Origin: an uncultured Eubacteriales bacterium
GTDB lineage: Bacteria > Bacillota_A > Clostridia > Christensenellales > Aristaeellaceae
Direction: 5' to 3'
NCBI GenBank assembly: GCA_900313545.1
Contig: OMRS01000208.1
Coordinates: forward strand, 1-19,449
Length of the DNA: 19,449 bases
Shown here: one piece after another, positions 14,993 to 19,449 of the stretch
Numbering within the stretch: the first letter of the stretch is position 1
Layout of the letters: every line of letters starts with the position of its first letter
Translations under genes and position numbers: made by a program
Notes under the pieces: generated by a model
What the model was told of the DNA's origin: nothing
The model's database searches: none
Seen by the model: only the letters and a program-made list of their open reading frames with translations

Positions 14993-15340
14993 AATGGTAT
15001 CTACGGTCAGCGCGTTGAGGTGACAGCTTCACATTTCTTCATTCACACCGGACGAGAGACGATCGGCTCATCCCGCGCATCCTCTGACGTCAGACGTTGT
15101 TTTTTTCGGGACTGACAGAATGATCAGTCTTTGGGTTCTTTCTTTCCATTGACGGAGAAATCATGGGGCAAACTTGACTGACCGAATCGCCGGTGAAAAA
15201 CACATGATTTGCTCTGTATGGCTGCTTTCCGCTTCAGTTCCATATGCTTCCCGGAGGGATGGAATTGAAGTTCGAGGATTACAAGATGCAGAAAAGAAAG
15301 ATACAGTACAAAAGATGGTGTTTTCCTATATCCCCAAATG
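14993..15340 (+). other. Intergenic stretch without a convincing gene
   Basis: About 350 bases hold no ORF with a ribosome site and plausible protein. I see a 12-bp perfect palindrome TCTGACGTCAGA (15083-15094) followed by seven T (15100-15106), and a small hairpin GACTGA/TCAGTC (15110-15115, 15124-15129) followed by T-rich sequence. Either might be a weak terminator or a protein-binding site. Base composition looks more AT-rich than in the flanking genes. Confidence 0.5.
15083..15094. repeat. 12-bp perfect palindrome, possible operator
   Basis: TCTGACGTCAGA reads the same on both strands. It is isolated and lies about 250 bases from the nearest likely promoter (15341), so its link to any gene is uncertain. 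Confidence 0.3.
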
Positions 15341-15349
15341 TGATATATT
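15341..15349 (+). promoter_or_regulatory. Possible extended -10 promoter for the membrane protein and ABC importer genes
   Basis: TGATATATT contains TATATT (15344-15349, 5/6 match) with an extended TG. No good -35 box is visible. Transcription from about 15356 would leave a leader of about 50 bases before ATG 15408 and would exclude the earlier in-frame starts. Confidence 0.4.
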
Positions 15350-15407
15350 AAAGCAACATCAATTCGCCGTTCTGGAAAGAAAAGCTGCACAGACCGGGCA
15401 GATAGAA

Positions 15408-15794
15408 ATGAGGAACAATGTGCAAAGCAGGCGGGAATGGCTGAAAAGCCTCTTGCTTCCCACGGTGACGGGGCTGGCCCTGTTTATCCTGACATCCCGG
15501 AGCGGAACAGGACGCCATCTGGGGCCCGATCTTCTTTTTTCCCTGGCAAGTGGATATCTTCTCATCGGACTGATCCACCTCATGACCAACCTGAGGGCGC
15601 TGGATGCCATGGTCTGGGGAGTCGGGATGCTGAGACAGATCCTCGTGGGAAAATTCAGGGGAGGCCGTGAGGAAACGGAAGCTTTTCATGCCTACCGAAA
15701 CCGTACGGAGATTCACCGGGATGCCGGATGGCTTCTGGGAATTTCCGCGGGCCTGATGCTCTGCGCTGTCCTGTGGGCTTTACTGACTGCCTGA
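15408..15794 (+). CDS. Small DUF3899-like membrane protein
   Basis: A 128-residue protein with three likely membrane segments, near 14-30, 42-60 and 107-126. After the second segment come LRALDAMVWG and, further on, FHAYRNRTE, which match the pattern of DUF3899 proteins of Bacillota (D...YG, then a charged stretch, then a last membrane helix). The function of that family is unknown. The open frame continues upstream to about 15174, but those residues look random and a possible promoter lies within them. ATG 15408 has a weak ribosome site; the in-frame GTG at 15420, with AGGA five bases before it, is an alternative that would remove four residues. It is 32 bases upstream of the binding-protein gene and probably in the same operon, though its link to transport is unproven. 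Confidence 0.6.
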   Translation: MRNNVQSRREWLKSLLLPTVTGLALFILTSRSGTGRHLGPDLLFSLASGYLLIGLIHLMTNLRALDAMVWGVGMLRQILVGKFRGGREETEAFHAYRNRTEIHRDAGWLLGISAGLMLCAVLWALLTA

Positions 15795-15826
15795 AGGGCG
15801 AAGAGAAAAAAAGAGGAGGTATTACC

Positions 15827-17551
15827 ATGAAGAAAGTATGGGGACTGCTTCTGGCGGCAGTGCTGCTGACCGTGCTGTGTGCATGTGCGCAGGCGGAAAA
15901 GGTGCTGCACATCTACCTGAAGGATGACTGCCCGACCATGAACGGACAGACTTCCGTCGAGTCGTCGATCAACACCCCGATGACCTACTGCGGCGCCACG
16001 CTGTATCGCGCGATTCCCACAGAAGACGGGATGGGGTATGAGTTTATCGGAGAAATCGCAGACGGAATGCCGGAGCAGGTGGACAAGAACACCTGGCATA
16101 TCAAGATCCGTCCGGAAGCCTGCTTTGCCAATGGGGAGCCCATCACGGCGGACACCATTGTCTACTCTCTCAAGACCGGCCTTGACCCGAAGCTGACCAA
16201 TGCCATGGCCGATTTCATTTCCTCTCAGGCCATCAACATCAAGAATGCCAAGGCGTACTCCATTCAGACCGAAGCGGAGCCGGTGGCATGGGAAGACGTG
16301 GGAATCAGGAAGACCGAGGACGGCTGTCTTGAAATCATTACCGAGGATGAGGTCACGCAGATGGATGTCTGCAACCACTTTACCACACGTGCGATGGTCC
16401 CGCTTTATGAGCCGCTCTATGAAGCCGGAATGAATGAGGACAGGACCAAGAGCGACTACGGTCTGACCGTGGAGCGCTGGATGAGCAGCGGCCCCTACAA
16501 GCTTACCAAGTGGGTGTACAAGTCCATTCAGGTATATGAGCGCAATGAGCACTACTGGAACCCGGATCTGTGCCATTATGACCGCGTTGAAGTCAATATC
16601 ATTCCGGAAGCCAATGCCCGCATGGAGATGTGGGAGAGGGGCGACTTGGACCTGTATACCCCGGATCCTTCCGCACTTGAGCAGTATATTGACGATCCCC
16701 GGATTGAGGAGATCGGTTCACTTACGGTGTATCACATCGATGTCAATGACAAGAATCCGGACAATCCCATCTGCAGTTCGAACAATTACCGCAAGGCCCT
16801 GTATTATGCCATCAACCGCCCGGTGATTGCCAAGGAAATCTTTGGCTATCAGGAAGCGGTGGGCACCTATGTCAACAACCAGGCCGGCATTTATTCTCCT
16901 TCCGGACTGGCCTACAGGGATTCTGCCCAGGGCAAGGAAGTTACCGAGATGGTAGAATCCTGGGGCCCGGCCGGCTACAATCCGGAGATGGCCAACAAGT
17001 ATCTGGATGCCGCCTATGAAGAATTCGGGATGCCCAAGGATACCGTGCTGACCCTGATCATCGGCTACAATCCCAATGAGGCTTCCTGGAAGCCCACGGC
17101 GGAATACCTCCAGGAGGAACTGCCCAAGGTCTTCAACGGAAGGATCCAGCTGAAGTCCGTCACGTATTCCACAAGCACCACGGAATTCAAGAAGGGCACC
17201 GATCAGTGGGATCTCTCGCCCAATGACTGGAGCCGTACACTGAGCCGGACCTATCCGCACGCGGCTTTCTATTATTTCACCAGCGGATATGCCAATCATC
17301 CCAATGTCTATGTGGATGCGGAATTTGATGCCCAGTATGCAGTGTGCGACAGCGATGAGGTCCGGATGAACTACGACCGCCTGCTTGATGAGACTGCGAA
17401 GCTGGAGAAGATCTATCTGGATAAGGTGATCCATATCCCGGTCTGCCAGGAAGTGGGATATGAGCTCTATTCCGACAGGGTGGTCCTGCCCATGAAGCAG
17501 TACCTGCCGGTGATCGGATGGGGACTTCCCTACGGCGATATCAACGAATAA
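15827..17551 (+). CDS. Peptide-type ABC transporter substrate-binding lipoprotein (family 5)
   Basis: A 574-residue extracytoplasmic solute-binding protein of the SBP_bac_5 family (Opp/Dpp/nickel type), of normal length. The signal peptide ends in VLCAC, which fits a lipobox with Cys20 as lipidated residue; a signal peptidase I site after AQA (residue 23) is the alternative. Family features include FANGEPITADTIVYSLK near residues 100-116, YKLTKWVYKSIQVYERNEHYW in the middle, and NYRKALYYAINRP around residue 325. ATG 15827 is set by AGGAGG (15814-15819), seven bases upstream; an in-frame GTG about 100 bases earlier lies in the preceding gene. Two permease genes follow, so this is the ligand-capturing part of one importer. 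Ligand specificity cannot be read from the sequence; oligopeptides are the family default. Confidence 0.93.
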   Translation: MKKVWGLLLAAVLLTVLCACAQAEKVLHIYLKDDCPTMNGQTSVESSINTPMTYCGATLYRAIPTEDGMGYEFIGEIADGMPEQVDKNTWHIKIRPEACFANGEPITADTIVYSLKTGLDPKLTNAMADFISSQAINIKNAKAYSIQTEAEPVAWEDVGIRKTEDGCLEIITEDEVTQMDVCNHFTTRAMVPLYEPLYEAGMNEDRTKSDYGLTVERWMSSGPYKLTKWVYKSIQVYERNEHYWNPDLCHYDRVEVNIIPEANARMEMWERGDLDLYTPDPSALEQYIDDPRIEEIGSLTVYHIDVNDKNPDNPICSSNNYRKALYYAINRPVIAKEIFGYQEAVGTYVNNQAGIYSPSGLAYRDSAQGKEVTEMVESWGPAGYNPEMANKYLDAAYEEFGMPKDTVLTLIIGYNPNEASWKPTAEYLQEELPKVFNGRIQLKSVTYSTSTTEFKKGTDQWDLSPNDWSRTLSRTYPHAAFYYFTSGYANHPNVYVDAEFDAQYAVCDSDEVRMNYDRLLDETAKLEKIYLDKVIHIPVCQEVGYELYSDRVVLPMKQYLPVIGWGLPYGDINE

Positions 17552-17571
17552 AGGATTGCTGAAAGCAAGAG
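17552..17571 (+). promoter_or_regulatory. Unusual ribosome site: AGGA, short hairpin, then ATG
   Basis: AGGA (17552-17555) lies 16 bases before the permease ATG, too far for normal use. Between them TTGCT (17556-17560) and AGCAA (17564-17568) can pair around GAA, which would bring AGGA to about three bases plus a helix from ATG 17572. A weak GAG beside the start is the only alternative. Folding is inferred. Confidence 0.3.
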
Positions 17572-18525
17572 ATGTTCAAGTATTTTCTGAAACGATTCGC
17601 GGCCATGCTGGTCACGCTGTTCCTGATTCTGACACTGTCCTTCTGGGTGATCCGGCTGATGCCGCTGAGCATCTTTGAAAATCCGGATATTTCACCAGAG
17701 ATACAGCAGAAGCTGGAGGAAAAGATGCATCTGCATGAGCCGATGGTGGTTCAGTTCGGGTACTTCATCTCAGGGGTCCTGACCCGGGGCGACTTTGGCA
17801 CTTCTGTCAAAATCCGCCCCGGGATGGACGTCCTTGAGATCATCTGGGAGAGAGTCCCCACCACCATGATCCTCAATGCCGCCTCCCTGATCCTGGCGAT
17901 TCCGCTGGGGATCCTCGCGGGAACCATCGCTGCGCTCAAGCGGGGGAAGATGACGGACAACCTGATCTCCTTTCTGATCGTCATCTTCATTTCGGTCCCG
18001 TCATTTGTCTTTGCATCGCTTCTGCAGTATCTCTTTACGCTGCAGTGGCCCGTGTTTCCCACGCTGTACCTGACGCATGCCTCCACGACGGGCCAGATCG
18101 TCGCCTCCATGGTGCTGCCGGTCATCGCGCTGTCCCTTGGACCGCTTGCCACCATTGCCAGATACCTGCGGGGAGAACTGATCGAGTCGCTCTCTTCCGA
18201 GTATATGCTGCTTGCCCGCACAAAGGGCCTGACCAGAGGAGAGGCCGTGGTTGCCCATGCGTTCCGGAATTCGCTGGTGCCCATTGCCAACACCATCATT
18301 CCGCTGATTACGGGAATCATGGGAGGCTCTCTTGTGATTGAGAAGATCTTTGCGGTGCCCGGAATCGGCGGCCTGCTGGTGGATTCCATTATGGCCGGAG
18401 ACCATTTCCTGACGGTGGCCCTGCTGATGATGTACTCCGTAACATCTCTGCTGACCATTTTTATCATCGATGTCTCCTATGGTATCATTGATCCCAGAAT
18501 CCGGATCGGGGGTGGAAAGGAATGA
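17572..18525 (+). CDS. Peptide-type ABC transporter permease, OppB/DppB-like
   Basis: A 317-residue inner-membrane permease of the usual length, with about six membrane helices, the first at about 10-30. The N-terminal block KRFAAMLVTLFLILTLSF with FWVIRLMP is typical of the DppB subfamily, and GDFGTSVKIRPG precedes the main domain. The ATPase-contacting EAA loop reads EYMLLARTKGLTRGEAVVAHAFRN broken over residues about 206-230. The C-terminus ends DVSYGIIDPRIR, also typical. It follows the binding protein by 20 bases and overlaps the second permease by four (ATGA), so the two permeases are translationally coupled and should form the heterodimeric channel. Confidence 0.93.
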   Translation: MFKYFLKRFAAMLVTLFLILTLSFWVIRLMPLSIFENPDISPEIQQKLEEKMHLHEPMVVQFGYFISGVLTRGDFGTSVKIRPGMDVLEIIWERVPTTMILNAASLILAIPLGILAGTIAALKRGKMTDNLISFLIVIFISVPSFVFASLLQYLFTLQWPVFPTLYLTHASTTGQIVASMVLPVIALSLGPLATIARYLRGELIESLSSEYMLLARTKGLTRGEAVVAHAFRNSLVPIANTIIPLITGIMGGSLVIEKIFAVPGIGGLLVDSIMAGDHFLTVALLMMYSVTSLLTIFIIDVSYGIIDPRIRIGGGKE

Positions 18526-19449
18526 TTGTGGACCGCGATCACCTTCCCCAGGAACTGGCGGATCTGCCTGATGATCTGTTTGTCCGTGTGAAGGACCGGC
18601 CTGAGATGGACCAGGTTTCCAAAGTCCGGGCAGACAGCTTTTACAGGGATGCATTCCGGCGCCTGATGAAAAACCGGGTGTCCGTGCTCTCCATCTGTGT
18701 GGTGCTGCTGGTCATTGCCCTCGCGCTCCTGGTTCCCCAGATCAGCGGATACGGCTACACGGAACAGAATGTGAAGCTGAAAAACATTCCACCCAGGATT
18801 CCCGTGCTTGAGAAACTGGGAATTGCCAACGGTACGCGCAAAGTGATCGGCGTCAAGCCAAGCGCGCTGAATAACACGTCCCGCTATCCGGAAGGGTCCG
18901 TGCTGAAGGTGCTGCGCACCTACACCGTTTCCGGAAAGGAAGCCTGCGACGCACTGGTGGACATGTACGTTTTTGCAGGTGTGCCTGAGGGACAGTACTA
19001 TTTCTTTGGAACAGACTATCTGGGACGGGACATCATGACGCGTCTCTTCAAAGGGACCCAGATCTCTCTGCTGATCGCCTTCATCTCTGTGCTCACCAAC
19101 CTGATCATCGGCGTGGTCTACGGCTCTGTGGCCGGCTTCTATGGCGGGACGGTGGACATTGTGCTCAGCCACCTGGCGGAGGTGCTGGACGGACTTCCCT
19201 ATATTGTGGTGACCATTCTTTTCATGCTGCTGCTCGGCTCCGGCATGTTCTCCATCATCCTGTCGCTGACCATCACCGGCTGGATCGGAACCGCCCGTCT
19301 GACCCGTGCGCAGTATTATCGTTTCAAGGGCAGGGAATACGTCCTTGCCGCCCGGTCCCTGGGCGTGCCGGACAGAAATCTGATTTTCCGGCACATTCTG
19401 CCCAACGCCATCGGTCCTCTGATTACCCGGACCATGATCGCGGTTCCCT
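18522..19449 (+). CDS. Peptide-type ABC transporter permease, OppC/DppC-like (cut by window end)
   Basis: An open frame of 309 codons runs from ATG 18522 to the right edge without a stop. The start overlaps the previous stop (ATGA). A 50-residue cytosolic N-terminus leads to membrane segment 1 (about 53-71, OppC_N type), an outside loop, the family signature FGTDYLGRD (162-170), and further helices from about 180. The EAA loop is REYVLAARSLGVPDRN followed by FRHILPNAIGPL. The outside loop between segment 1 and FGTD is about 90 residues, roughly twice the usual length. With the OppB-like partner it forms the channel. ATPase genes would be expected beyond the window. Confidence 0.92.
   Translation, partial: MIVDRDHLPQELADLPDDLFVRVKDRPEMDQVSKVRADSFYRDAFRRLMKNRVSVLSICVVLLVIALALLVPQISGYGYTEQNVKLKNIPPRIPVLEKLGIANGTRKVIGVKPSALNNTSRYPEGSVLKVLRTYTVSGKEACDALVDMYVFAGVPEGQYYFFGTDYLGRDIMTRLFKGTQISLLIAFISVLTNLIIGVVYGSVAGFYGGTVDIVLSHLAEVLDGLPYIVVTILFMLLLGSGMFSIILSLTITGWIGTARLTRAQYYRFKGREYVLAARSLGVPDRNLIFRHILPNAIGPLITRTMIAVP

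Noticed and set aside
15110..15131. GACTGA/TCAGTC hairpin as a true terminator
   Set aside because: The stem is only six pairs plus two wobbles and the T tract is interrupted by GGG; it also has no gene just upstream, as the strong terminator at 14955-14992 already ends the previous one.
15174..15407. N-terminal extension of the DUF3899-like gene from a TTG codon
   Set aside because: There is no ribosome site, the residues look random, and a possible promoter lies within it.
18477..19394. 305-codon open frame on the - strand
   Set aside because: It is a shadow of the OppC-like permease, which is open to the window end on the + strand with FGTDYLGRD and EAA-loop motifs.
1..19449. Mobile element, phage, CRISPR or defence island
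   Set aside because: No transposase, integrase, direct-repeat array, tRNA attachment site or nuclease/helicase gene was found; codon and base usage look even across the genes.

Overview
The window (about 57% GC by eye) carries 14 genes, all on the + strand. It looks like a chromosomal segment of a Gram-positive, anaerobic gut- or rumen-type Clostridia member. The reasons are strong AGGAGG ribosome sites, sigma-A type promoters with near-consensus boxes, U-tailed terminators, exported proteins with short Gram-positive signal peptides, repeated peptidoglycan-binding domains, and a GH94 phosphorylase. The lineage is an inference; no rRNA or other marker gene is present. I found no tRNA, rRNA, CRISPR array, insertion sequence or phage gene.

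Layout. (1) 1-947: the 3' end of a GH94 (cellobiose phosphorylase-like) gene, closed by a strong terminator. (2) 1113-1787: a HAD phosphatase with its own promoter. (3) 1915-7008: a promoter with TTGAAA-17-TATAAT drives a 1300-residue membrane-anchored protein with eight peptidoglycan-binding domains and no enzyme domain. It is followed at once by an exported phosphatase with a CX5R active site and an N-terminal domain resembling the C-terminal domain of SAM hydroxide adenosyltransferases (DUF62). (4) 7072-9553: after a hairpin come an inositol monophosphatase family enzyme, a Bcp-type peroxiredoxin and a diaminopropionate ammonia-lyase, linked by ATGA overlaps, then a GNAT acetyltransferase (9675-10271). 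(5) 10326-13133: an exported multidomain redoxin ending in a SpaA/Cna-B-like domain, and a metallophosphoesterase. (6) 13321-14388: a diguanylate cyclase with GGDEF before a GAF-like domain. (7) 14583-14948: a small exported protein with a consensus promoter and its own terminator; its sequence resembles the C-terminal domain of the redoxin. (8) 14993-15340: an apparently gene-free stretch. (9) 15408-end: a small DUF3899-like membrane protein, then a peptide-type ABC importer (binding lipoprotein and two permeases, the second cut by the window end; ATPases presumably follow).

How they may work together. Much of the coding capacity is devoted to the cell surface: a wall-binding scaffold, an exported phosphatase, an exported thiol redoxin, a small secreted beta-sandwich protein, and an oligopeptide importer. 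The most unusual items are the phosphatase fusion beside the eight-domain wall protein, and the redoxin/small-protein pair that share a C-terminal module. The GH94 enzyme and the importer point to use of beta-glucan oligosaccharides and peptides.
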